From Dicaeum eximium (Eukaryota; Chordata; Aves; Passeriformes; Dicaeidae), in the NCBI GenBank assembly GCA_013396995.1, contig VWZP01005257.1, positions 186,001 to 250,000 of the forward strand: 64,000 nt of DNA, in the 5' to 3' direction. The notes below the pieces were generated by a model. The model saw only the letters and a list, made by a program, of their open reading frames with translations. It searched no databases and was not told the origin of the DNA. Shown in pieces: positions 1-10,545 of the stretch (position 1 is the stretch's first letter; every line of letters begins with the position of its first letter). A program made the position numbers and the translations under genes.

Positions 1-384
1 AGGGGATGGACTGCACCCACATCCAGTTTGTGGAAGGTTGGTGGAGGGATGAGCTTCCGTGGTCCTACCTAGCCTGAGTTCTTCTCTGGCTCTGTAAGTC
101 AGTAATACTGCACTGCTGTGCAAAATGAGAGTTCATATTTTGCAGGGCAAATGAATCCTATCCTAATTGGAAGTCCAGGGGAATAGGCAAAGCTTTATTT
201 CTGATATTCTCCGGGAAGTTCTGGAGTTTGCCTCCCAAAACAATCCAAGCCTATTGCCAAAACAAATCAACTAAGGCTTAACCATGGGTCTGCAACAGAA
301 AATAAAGCTAACAGAAAATGTTAACTTCTGATTTATGTTGCCACAAGCAGGAAGAGGATCACACTTTTGGTCTATCAGCCAGGC
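1..384. other. unique non-coding sequence
   Basis: I see no gene, recognisable repeat or RNA here. The stretch is ordinary CpG-poor sequence leading up to a CR1 tail. Confidence 0.5.
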
Positions 385-436
385 TTCATGCACTCCAGAC
401 ATCCCTTCCAGCCTCAACTATTCTGTGATTCCATGA
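385..436 (+). repeat. CR1 LINE 3' end fragment
   Basis: The block ends in CCCTTCCAGCCTCAACTATT followed by CTGTGATTCCATGATT. That is the usual 3' end of a CR1 element: a 'ccttccaacc' block followed by a short degenerate ATTCTATG-type tail. Only about 50 bases are recognisable. A second, longer CR1 copy starts immediately downstream in the same orientation, so the two are abutting insertions or one rearranged copy. Confidence 0.55.
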
Positions 437-1113
437 TTGAAGGTGAAGGTTCTGAAGCACAAGTCATATGAGGAGCAGCTCAAGGAGTTTGGATTGTTTA
501 GTCTGGAGAAAAGGAGGCTGAAGGGAGACTTTATGGGCCTCTGGAACTATGTAAAAGGAAGTTTTAGAAAGGAGAGGATCAGTCTCTTCTCCTAATAATT
601 ACTTATTATTCCTAAGTAATAAGCAATAGGACAAGAGGAAATGGCTTCGGGTTGCACCAAAGAAGGTTTAGATTGGGTATGAGGAAAATTTTCTTCATTC
701 AGGAAAGGGTCATCAAGTATTGAACAGGCTGCCTGATGGGGTGGTTGAGTCACCATCTGTGGAGACACAAAGATGTACAGATGTGGCACTCAGGGACGTG
801 GTTTAGTGGTGGACTTGGCAGTGCTGGGTTGACAGCTGATCTTGGGGGTCTTTCCAACCTTAACAATTGTATGANGGGTTGCACCAAAGAAGGTTTAGAT
901 TGGGTATGAGGAAAATTTTCTTCATTCAGGAAAGGGTCATCAAGTATTGAACAGGCTGCCTGATGGGGTGGTTGAGTCACCATCTGTGGAGACACAAAGA
1001 TGTACAGATGTGGCACTCAGGGACGTGGTTTAGTGGTGGACTTGGCAGTGCTGGGTTGACAGCTGATCTTGGGGGTCTTTCCAACCTTAACAATTGTATG
1101 ATTCTATGACTGT
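437..1113 (+). repeat. CR1 LINE, 3' portion (contains an assembly duplication)
   Basis: This is a 5'-truncated CR1 in plus orientation. It begins at the 'ctgaagcacaagtcatatga' block near the end of ORF2. It continues through the landmarks 'aaaaggaggctgaagggaga', 'acaagaggaaatggcttc', 'ttgaacaggctgcc' and 'gtggtggacttggcagtgct', and ends with 'aacaattgtatgattctatg'. The true element is about 227 bases shorter than the interval, because an exact direct duplication sits around the N at 875. ORFs in it are decayed and not functional. Confidence 0.85.
649..1101. repeat. exact 226-bp direct duplication around a single N
   Basis: Bases 649-874 and 876-1101 are identical as read, offset by 227, and are separated only by the N at 875. 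Both copies cover the same part of one CR1 3' end. An exact tandem copy inside an old, diverged element, broken by an N, is best explained by overlapping contig ends that were joined without being collapsed. Confidence 0.9.
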
Positions 1114-2851
1114 ATTTGTTCAGTGCTTTCTCATAGAAAGCAGTCTTGATATTGTACAATACTCCGTTGCAAAAGCTCAGTGAAAATATCAACTCCTGAA
1201 TTAAAAAACAGAGGGACAAATGAAATGACAGAAGGGACAGAGGAATGCTGAAGGGTTTGTAAAGGGCTCAGCACCGGAAAATATTTCAATTACAGTGAAT
1301 TTTCATTAATCACCCTCAGTTCAGAACTGACTCCCAAGCAGTATAAAAATACACATCAAAAATCCTGTAACTGTACAGTTTTGCAGAGCCCTTCAGAGTG
1401 AGCTTCAACATGGCTCCATGTTTGTAAGGAATTTGTTACAGAAGTTGTTACAGAAGTTTTTACAGAAGCATAAAATGTTGAAAGCAGACTGACCATCATA
1501 ATTAACCTATAATTATTGCCATGAATATAAAATATTACAATAAAAATAAAGAGTGACTTCAACCTGAAGTATGCAATTCTTTTTGGCCATAAAAGTATAT
1601 TACAATCAGGAAAATAAATGTATAAAGGCAGAAAACTTAATTGGACACTATGGGGAACTCCATCTCTTTGGGGTGCTCTGCCAAGGCACCACAGAGCCCT
1701 TCTGAGCTGAACCAAAACCAGTATTTCCCAGAAAGCATGCAAAAGGGTCAAGCCATGTTTGCCTCTAGGAAGGAAAAATAGTGCCTTCAGGAGTGAACTC
1801 TTCACTGCAGCTAAAGGCTAAGGGGGGTTATGTGAGGGCAGGAGCTTTGAGCTGGACTCAGAAAGGGAGAAAATTCCTGACATCACGGCATCCTGACATC
1901 ACCATTAAACTGGTGTTGTGCCTGGATTTTCCTGTTGTCTATAGGTGGAAGTGGTCCTCCAAGCTGTGCTGAGAGCCTGTGGTTCAAGGGTTGAGTGAAG
2001 ACAACAGGCTTTTTTCAGACAGCTAAAAGCAAACCTTGCTTTTGCCTCTGGGCCTGAGCAGCTTCCCACTTTGGGGAGCATAGAGGGAGAACACTCAGCT
2101 GCTCTCATCTCACATGCTGCAAAGTCCATATTGTTCCACAAGGATGTTACCAGTGGAAAGCCATTTCAGAAACACAAGTAAATCCTAGGCGGGGGGACGG
2201 TGGTGGGGGTGGTGTTAGGGGTGGTGGAGATTTTGAGAAGTGAAGGTGTTAAGGGAATCATATCTGAATGCCTCCTATGGAAGCCCAGGGCCTGCCTGGA
2301 CAGAAACCAACACCAAGGAGGGCGTTTGCCTACATGGCACCACTTCCCACAGGCACCCTCGTTCCTTCCCCAGCCACATTTTCACTACCTTTTCACTTTT
2401 CACTGACTTTTTCACTTCTGCTTCTCTCCACGGGACGTTGCTGTGGCCCTGCCTGCTGTATTGGATTTCAGCATCTACACACTGACTTCTTGTGGTCAAG
2501 CTGCCAGGTCTTGTAAAACTGTAAAAGGGTGGTACAAGAGACTATATTTACGAACAAACAAAAAAAAGAAGAAAAGAAAAGGAAAAAAGAACAGTTTAGA
2601 TCCATCAGGAGAACAAATTTAAAAGTGTATGAATTCTTCAAGGGGAGGGTGATGATCAGTTTAGTTTTACTAGTGTTGCATACCCTTGCTGGCTCTATTT
2701 AGAAAGTGGTAGGGGGTTGCCTCATCTCTGTGACAATTCATACTACCTGAGCACTTCCCACAGAGCAGATGTGGTTTTGCAATTTTGTTTTCCTTTTCAT
2801 TTTTCCACCCTGGCCCACTGGGAAATCACTGCAGCAAGCACAGAGCTGTGT
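1114..2851. other. non-coding sequence, no gene seen
   Basis: I see no recognisable gene or CR1 here. There is a G-rich stretch at 2191-2227 with three long G runs, which may form a weak G-quadruplex, and a purine tract of A and G at 2560-2589. Open frames of up to about 150 codons lack codon bias, motifs or splice context and I treat them as chance. Confidence 0.5.
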
Positions 2852-2894
2852 GTACACACAGACACAGACACACACACACACACACACACACACA
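2852..2894. repeat. (CA)n microsatellite
   Basis: Positions 2868-2894 are an uninterrupted AC/CA dinucleotide run of 27 bases. Imperfect TGTGTGTACACACAGACACA precedes it from 2848. This is a simple repeat and probably length-polymorphic. Confidence 0.95.
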
Positions 2895-4159
2895 GGAGAT
2901 GGGGACAGAGAGCATCCCCAATTCAGGTGCCTGCTGCATCACACAAGGAGTGTCTGCATGCAAGGGGATTCCCACTGAGGCTTTGCCTTTCCACTGTAAG
3001 AAGAAGACTCAATGGCAAATTAAATTTCAGAGAGGGTGGATTTAGCCAAAGGCAGGCCTCAGTTCAAATGGTTGATAGTAGGTCATGCAGTAGCTGTCCT
3101 CTGCTGGCATTAGCTATGGCCCATTGCCTAAGTCTGAAGGCTGTATGCAGCCCTCCTGAGCTCTGTCCTGTGCTTTTTGGGCACTTCTGTGGGACACCTT
3201 CCCAACAGACAAGGAGGAAAAATATGTTTTGTATTTTCAAGTCAGCCACTGTCCTTGGGAAAAGCAGCTTATCCTGGACCATGATACCACTTCCAAGATG
3301 AACAGCCTACAGAAGCAATGTGTTGGTTTTGTGTGGCCCATGGGTGGTGGCAGCTTTGGCACCCTCTCAGCACCACACCTGGAAGACAAGAGGTGACCAG
3401 GACAACGTGGTCAAGGAAGAGGAGCAGGGAGCAGTGCACTGAGGGGTAAAGTTGACATCTGTGTTGAGGCTGTGGCATCCTCTGAACTCTGGTCTGGCTC
3501 TGGGAAGCTGCTGGGTAGTGAAGCAGTGCAAGCAGGTCTTCTGCACCTCTTGCAGCCTGGTCCCATTGGAGGTATTTCTCCACAATGTTTTGGACACCAT
3601 CACCTCCAAGCACTCTGGCAGGGCAAACAATGCCCATGCTTTTCAGCCTGACTGATGCCCCAGCACACATCTCAGGACCCATGTGGTGCTGTGTGATACC
3701 TGACTTACTGTGCAAGCCGTGACTCGAGTGGGGTTTTGCTGTTGCAGTTATTCAAAACAATGACTTCAAATGCACTTGTGCAGCTGCAGAAGGGCAGTAA
3801 TGTGGGTTAAAGAGGTGATGTCGAGTCCAGAACAGCCAGTCAACATCTCCTGCTCCTTTACAAGGTTCCTGGTACCTTGGACCAAAAGCAGCAGGCTTGC
3901 TTTCTCCCCCATCTTTTTTTCCTTTAGCATGTACTCTCCAACAGCATAGGTTCCCTGCCTTTCCCTACCCCAGCAGCCCTCCCAACAGCCACAGCTGGCA
4001 TCTCTTGACAACACCTACCACCTTATATCTATACCTGCTGACTTTTATTGATTCTTCCACCACCTTTTCTTGGTCTCCAGAAATAACAATTGTGGCTGGT
4101 CTGTGAGCAAATGAGCAATGTGAGGGCTTATTAAGAAAAAACATTGAAAACAGAGGTTT
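2895..4159. other. non-coding sequence, no gene seen
   Basis: I see no supported gene. The interval is somewhat GC-richer than its surroundings and therefore holds long chance open frames on both strands (3269-3715 on the minus strand, for example). No domain, splice signal or family match was recognised. Confidence 0.45.
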
Positions 4160-4186
4160 AAAAAAAAAAAAAAAACAAAAAAAAAA
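4160..4186. repeat. A-rich tract
   Basis: Sixteen A bases (4160-4175), one C, then ten A bases. I see no processed transcript or retroelement body directly upstream, so it is recorded as a simple repeat and not as a retrocopy tail. Confidence 0.9.
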
Positions 4187-4765
4187 CAGAATGTGACTCC
4201 TGGCATTTGGAAGGAGCCAGATTTGTGCAGAGAAACATGGAAACTCACAGTGGGAGCTGGCAGAGGCAGCCAAGTCACATGCGTCACTGTGTTGAGTGGG
4301 GTCCCAAAGCAAGAAGGACACCTGAGGTGACTCGTCCAGTGAGGAATGAGGCACAGGCAGCAGGTACCTGGACTGAAAACCCTGGTCTGTCAGGCAGTGA
4401 AGAGACTGAATGTACTAAGGATGGGCACGGAGGAAGAGGAAGGAGATACCATGCTTCTGGGGGCTGACCAGGTCCCCATCATCTGTGCTGGCTCCTGGCC
4501 CTTCCTTCCCCAGCTCAGTGTGTGCTGAGGTCAAAGGCAAGGCTCTGATGCAGAGATAGAACCTTTGGGCACCAGTCAAGTGACAAGTGCTGCGTGGGCC
4601 CAAGACAGTATAGAAGGGCGGAAGGCAATGTATGTGGAGACACCGGGAAGGGGGAAGGAAAAAGCAGAAGAGAAGCCTGTGGTAGAGCCACAGGAGGTCA
4701 AACCAGGAAAAGACAGGGTCTGAAAGAGCAGAACCAGGCCAGACTCAACTGCACCGCTGGATCCA
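4187..4765. other. non-coding sequence, no gene seen
   Basis: This is purine-rich unique sequence leading into a CR1 fragment. The last part, about 4700-4765, may be diverged upstream CR1 sequence, but I cannot align it by eye. Confidence 0.4.
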
Positions 4766-5106
4766 TGGGTCGAGGCCAATTGTGTGAGGCTCAACAAGGG
4801 AAAGTAACAAGTCCTGCACTTGGGTCACAACAACCCCTTCAGCCCTGCAGGCTGGGGGCAGAGTGGCTGCAAAGCTGCCCTGCAGAAAACAACCTGTGAG
4901 AGCTGATCAACAGCAGCTGACCAGCTGTGCCCAGGTGGCCAAGAGGGCCAGTGCACCCTGGCCTGTATTAGGAATAGTGTGGCCAGCAGGAGCAGGGCGG
5001 GGATTGTGCCCCTGTGCTCGGCACTGGTGCAGCCACACCTCAAGGCCTGTGTTCAGTTTTGGGCTGCTCACTGCAAACAAGGCACTGACATGCTGGAGTC
5101 CAATGT
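4766..5106 (+). repeat. CR1 LINE internal fragment (ORF2, reverse transcriptase C-terminal region)
   Basis: This is plus-orientation CR1 from the late ORF2 region. Recognisable landmarks in order are 'aattgtgtgaggctcaacaa', 'tcctgcacttgggtcacaac', 'gtgcccaggtggccaag', 'ctggcctgtattaggaatag', 'gtggccagcaggagcagg' and 'tgtgttcagttttgggct'. It is truncated at both ends and lacks the 3' tail. By consensus order it would lie just upstream of the segment seen at 437. It is too far away and too diverged to be the same insertion. Coding capacity is lost. Confidence 0.85.
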
Positions 5107-5885
5107 CATCTCTATAAATGCATTAAGGTGCAACATTTGTGTCTAAAGACCTAAATATTTACTGCTATGATTTCTTTTCTTCATAATTAAATGTAATTAT
5201 AGGTGGATGTCTTGTGCATTGCTCATATCACATGATTGCTTTTTCTCATGGACTTCTTGACATCTCCTGAAAGTGAATCACCCACTCCTTGATCCTGTTG
5301 GCATTGAAGAAAGGAGGAGATTTTGCCTCGGCTCCTGTTACAACAAAGGCAGCGAGATTTTGCTGGTATTCTTGGTGTATTCTTAAGGCAAGTAATTTTT
5401 AGGGCTGTGCTGTGAAAACTTTTATTCTCCCCTTTCGGTAGGAACTTATTGCAACACACAGCACCCTGACTTTCAAATAACAAGGTAATTGCATCATCAC
5501 CTAATCAGTTGCCTTAGTAACAGATTTCCTAAATTTCCCTGTTGCATTTGCATGTTCATAACTATGAAAATCAGATGTGGGAGAAGGCAAGGAAACAAAA
5601 GAAGTCCAAGGCTTCGTTGGATGTGGTCCTCAATGGGAAAGCACCCATGAGGCAATTTGCTGATGGCTTGTGCTTTGTTTACTCACCTTTTTGGTGGCTG
5701 TGGCCCCTCAGTGACATGGCAGCAGCTGGTGTTGGCTAACTGTGGAGGGAGTGAACAAATCTGGAAAATTACTAGCATCTTCCCTGCAAGGTTTGGAGGC
5801 ACAGAGAGAATTGGATTATGGGCAAATCTTTGTATTTGTAGCTTCCAAGGGAGAGCTAAGGCAGAGCCGGGAACCCAGCAGATAA
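5107..5885. other. non-coding sequence, no gene seen
   Basis: AT-richer unique sequence with no recognised gene, RNA or repeat. Confidence 0.45.
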
Positions 5886-5946
5886 TGAATCATTGAATCA
5901 TTTAGGTTAGAAAAGATGTTTAATATCATAGAGTCCAACCATTAAT
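5886..5946 (-). repeat. CR1 LINE 3' tail, minus orientation
   Basis: The run 'gaatcattgaatcatttagg' followed by 'tagagtccaaccattaa' is the reverse complement of a CR1 3' end. Only the last 60 or so bases of the element are present, an extreme 5' truncation. Confidence 0.7.
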
Positions 5947-8900
5947 TTACAAGTTTAAGAAAGCTTGGGGTAAAAGACCTGGGTGTTAGAGTGCTGCTTA
6001 ATCATCGATGCTTGATTCAGCAAAGGTTACCACAGCAAATGACATTTCCCTGGAATTTGCAGGAAGTGTTCCAGATTGGCTCCTGTTCAACACAGATTCA
6101 GATGGCCCCTCTGACTTTCACACTTGGAGGAGGCTCTGGAGATGCTGCTGCTTGCAATTTCAAGGGCATTTCTCCGGGCAGACCCACTGCAACTCAGTAA
6201 CCAGCAGCCTTTCCAGTCTGACACTGAGCCTCAACAGCACTTTCAGCTTTTCTTGAACTAGCCTCGGATGAGGAACCATGCAGTCTGGACCTGGAAAGGC
6301 TGCTCTCCTCCTCTCTGGCAAGCTTCCCAGTAGAAATATGAGTTGGGACTGACCTGGAAATAATGGTGAGGGAGAAGGTGAAGGTGCTGGATTAACTCAG
6401 AGCCAGCTTCCAGGCCAGTTGTAATGGTCTGAGAGCAGCAGCCCTTGGGGAGGGGTGGGAGCTTGTCCATGTGGGCGTGAGCCCTGCTTATCCTGATGGA
6501 GTCTGCCATGCCTGGAGATGAGATAATAAGCTTCTCCCTGCCTTGGACACTCACAGTTCCAGGCCCCTGGGTCTGTGAAGCCCTGGAACTTCTCTTCCTG
6601 ATTGACCTTAGGGGGCAATGTGTGGAGGCACTGTGGGAAATGGTTTCTTTTAGTGCTCCTCACAATTTGTTATGTATCTGTCTTCAAGGAGGGAGCTAAG
6701 GGCACCAGTGAAGTGCCCAGACTCCCCACCTTACCCAGCACTGCCAGCACATAACTTTGAGACCTCCCCCATCAAGAACAAGCAACTGAGAGCAGCCACA
6801 GAGGTATTTCTCATCATGTAAACACACCCCAGGTGATAAGGCTGAGAACAAGCTCCAGTCACACATTCAAAAGTACAGCTGGCCCTACCCTGTAACTACC
6901 CAGTGCTGCTCATGTGTGGGAAGAGAGCAAAGGCTACAGTGTGAGGTTGGGAAACACAGCAGACACACGGCCACTGTGATGTGAGTGTGATATCTGGAGT
7001 CTTGTTTTCAATTCCCATGTTTAGTCTCGAACTGAGTAATATGCATTTGAGAACTGGAGCGTGCCTTGCTAAAAGGTGAATGTTGAATACAATGAATTAA
7101 GAAAGCACAGTATACAGAAAGCTCTGTAATTATATCATCAGAGAATATCATGTGCACTGTGCAATGCTATGATTCATGATGTTACAAGTAAATAACAGGA
7201 GATTAAAAATGTTCTTGGCTTCCCATCTGTAATGTAGCCCAGTTTAAGGTTATACTTACCAAAATTATCAGTGGAAAAACACTATTTCAGAGCTGAGTCA
7301 CAGTCACACCAAGTCAGAGCTGAAGGTCTTGCTGGGAGGGCTGGGCTTTGTTACCACAAGCAAGGCCCTGAGGTATCCCCAGGGACTACCACATATTGAA
7401 AATACTAGGGAAAACATTACCAGATCTTTTGGGAATGGCTGTGACAGGCAGGTTTATCCCTATTTTACAGACCAGTTACTTGAAAAGCAGTTCCTCAAGG
7501 ATAAAGGACAAGGTATTCCCTGATCCAGGAGAGTAGCAGGGCATAGCCCTGGCTCTGCTCAGACTGGCAGGGCACCCTGCCTTTGGTGGGTACCAGCTCC
7601 CTTCACTTGGACGAGCAGCCCCTTCTCTCATGCCAGCACTTCTCTTTTCACACCTAACCAGACAGGAGAGAGTTTTCTCTCTGTGTTGTTAAGAGAGGCT
7701 TCAGCAAATACTCAATGTCAAGTGGCAGGAATCGTGATCCCAGGGAGCTGCTTTGGTAACTCGGACATGTACATGAGAAAGTCACCCTACAGAAGGGAGG
7801 GAGGCTGGGAATGTTATGCACCAATTTCATCTCCTGTGTTGGAAATTGCAAGAGATCATTTTAGTAAGCCAGGCACAAACTTGCCACAGAAACAAACACA
7901 GTGCAAATACAAGAAACCTTGATGGTATGGGACAGGATTTCCCTGCATATTAAGCTGAAGAAGAAGGATGCTCTACATGGAACACTTGATATCTGAAATA
8001 AGGTCAGAAATGCATTTGACTGTAAACAAAGAAAATACTAGAACAGGATGTTTAAAGAACTTAATGTTCATGTGAATTTTTACAGCTAATTTGAGAGGTA
8101 TTAACCCCCAGTTTGACAGCTAGGCAAAATACTGAGCAGAAGAGGCAGAGAGCTGAATGCAAGAGGGCTGATGACCTGTAAGAAGTCTCAGAAGGTGCAG
8201 TACTGAGAGTGAGGTGAGTGTCAATGAGTTCTTTGCAGCAACACCTATGGGAGAGCCAGAGGTCCCTGCCTGCACTGCAGCTCCATCCCAGTGGTCACTG
8301 CAGGGTGGCAGAGAGCCCTGCTGCTGCTCTGCTTCCCTCTATGGTAGGGGAGGCATGGTGAAGGGGGGCCCCATCTCCACAGTTGCCAACGTTGAGATTT
8401 AGACACATGATTACAAGTGTTCTTGATGACAGAGATGCTCACTACTCACCTTTCAGGCCTCTCAGTATTAAGTACCTTCAATAAATCCAAGCCTTTGCAC
8501 AGATTCAAGGTGTTTAGTGGTACTGTTGGTCCAGGAAAATGATCTCCCTTAGTGGTAAAGCTGTCTGTGGATCGCTGGGCTCCTGCATACTTGATCTGAG
8601 GTCTGCCAGAGTTGATTGAGAAATTCAGAGGCTTTTTGGCCAGCTCCATCATTGCTATTGCCAACGCAAGAGAGGGATATGAAACCAGTGGGGACAGCCA
8701 TGGATGATGTGTTCATCCAAATAGGCCATAGCATTTGTGGATGGGCTAAATCCATGAAGAAAATTGCTAGCATAACTGGGCATGTTTCAACTAACAGCTG
8801 AATCTCTGCCCTCCCAGCCAGCAAGCCAGCAGCAAGGTCTGGGACAGGCAAGTATGCACTGAGCTAAAGTTCTTTGGCAGCTCCTAGATCTGTAGGGGGA

Positions 8901-10114
8901 ATCATGCCATTGCTGCTGACTTCAGGAACTAATGGGATCTGGGGATGCTGCTCCAGCCAGTTCAACATGCTGCTAAAGATACACAGCTGTGGCCAGCAAA
9001 CTGTGTGGTATGCTCCAAGGAAAACCTTCCTGCCTTTCCCCTTGCTCCCAAAATGACCAACATGTGGAATCATGCAGATATCAGAAATAGGAGCTCAACA
9101 AGAGACCTCAGAGATTGTCCAAGAGAAAGACAAAGATGTCTTCCCAAAATCAGCAGCTGGATAGGATTGGATAGCCAAGACAAAGGTGTCCCATGTGCAA
9201 AAGCCCTTTTGGGCTTTCAACTCCATAGAAAAGCTGTATTTGACTCCTCTTGACCTGAAGACAGCAAAAAGAAGAAAACAGTAATAGATTTCCCCTCACG
9301 GTGGTGAAAGCTGTAGCAGAGCTTTACTGATGGAAACTGGGCAAGTTAATGGTGCTATAGAGAGGTCAGCAGTTCTGGCTTTTATTTCACCTCCAAGTTT
9401 TGATTCCAGACACAGTTCAGTTTGTACAGCTCTCTCTGTTGATAAGAAAGGACTTAGGGCCAGCCAGTGATGTCAAGTGAATACTGAAGCACATTGCTAC
9501 TGGGCTGCTGCTGGCCTAAGGTTCTGTCCCAGTTCTACAACATCTCACCACAACCCAGTGGTGACTCTGAGGAAAAACCTGCTTACCAGAAATCTACCAA
9601 AAGATGCACTGGAAACCTAAAAGCGTTTGTCCTCCACACTATTAATTAATAAGGGGGTAAACTCTTTTAGTAGGCAAGGTAATTAACAGTTGTTACATTA
9701 AACCATAAAACAAAACAAGAGCTGGATTGCTAAAGTAATGTATCAAAGCTGGTTATGGTTTCATATACAATAAAGGAGATTACCATAGAACAAATGCCAG
9801 TTTGGAAGAAGAACCAGAATGGGATGGTTCCCCCTTGCTTGCCCTTTGAGGAATGGCAGTGGTAAATTAGCTGTTTGGAAGTGCCCCAAGACTTTACCAC
9901 CACCCAGATGTGGCTGCTTTTGGGAAGAGACACCCCAAACAGCACTGCTGTGATGTAGGGCATAAATGCTACTTAGTGCTACGAATTGTGCACAGATGCT
10001 GGTGTGAAGATAAGATACTTCCAAGGTATTTTTACAACCATTCCCAGTGAAATGAAAGTGACCCTTGGAACGGGAAGAGAGGGCTCAGTATCCCTTATGT
10101 CAGCCATGTCCTTT
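5947..10114. other. non-coding sequence, no gene seen
   Basis: About 4.2 kb of unique sequence. Short open frames on both strands show no recognisable domain, coding bias or paired splice signals. I recognise no CR1, LTR, RNA gene or tandem repeat. Confidence 0.4.
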
Positions 10115-10545
10115 TGAGCCATGTCTTGTCAGCATTTCGTGTAAGGGGGGAGACTTTGGTGACCCACGGATGCTTCACGTGGTCGCTATGTGTCCTCCAG
10201 CAGTGCCAGGAAGGAACCTGCTGGAGGTGTGCCCAGCAGTGGGGAATCCTCAGCTGCACTGCAGGGTGGTGCCTTTCATACCTACCCCCTCTTTGCACAG
10301 GGATCACTCAAGGAAGGAGCAGCAGAATCCCCAGCCAGCCTCTGCCTGCCCGTGCGTCAGCACAGCAGCTCGCTGGCCCCTCCGAGCAGCTCCTTTCTGC
10401 CTGCCAGCAAAGCCACGTTTGGGAACGGAGCTTTAGCGAGGTCAGACTGCAGTGAAACTGCTTTTCTGCAGCACAGATGCAAACTGACACGGGTGCTGCA
10501 AAGCATCCTTCCTCTTTAACCTGACTTTTCAGTGGTTTCTCCTCG
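10115..10545. promoter_or_regulatory. CpG-retaining island, candidate enhancer
   Basis: About a dozen CpG dinucleotides occur in roughly 430 bases, whereas flanking kilobases hold very few. Motifs seen include a CACGTG E-box at 10176-10181 and an extended half-MARE/AP-1-like GTCAGCA at 10356-10362. There is no TATA box, clear initiator or splice donor next to an open frame, so an enhancer or unmethylated element is more likely than a gene promoter. Function is inferred only from composition. Confidence 0.25.

Noticed and set aside
1356..1805. 149-codon minus-strand open frame
   Set aside because: No family resemblance, splice signals or codon pattern. It is consistent with random open sequence.
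2717..3301. 194-codon plus-strand open frame
   Set aside because: It passes through the CA microsatellite (Thr-His repeats) and has no recognisable domain. Several overlapping frames of similar size indicate chance.
3269..3715. 148-codon minus-strand open frame
   Set aside because: Two other frames are open over the same interval and composition is Cys/Gln/His-rich as expected of GC-richer non-coding DNA.
4160..4186. Poly-A tail of a processed pseudogene
   Set aside because: No coding-like sequence or target-site duplication is seen upstream.
8549..8851. 100-codon minus-strand open frame with a mildly hydrophobic N-terminus
   Set aside because: No domain or signal peptide of convincing form, no splice context, and an overlapping open frame on the other strand.
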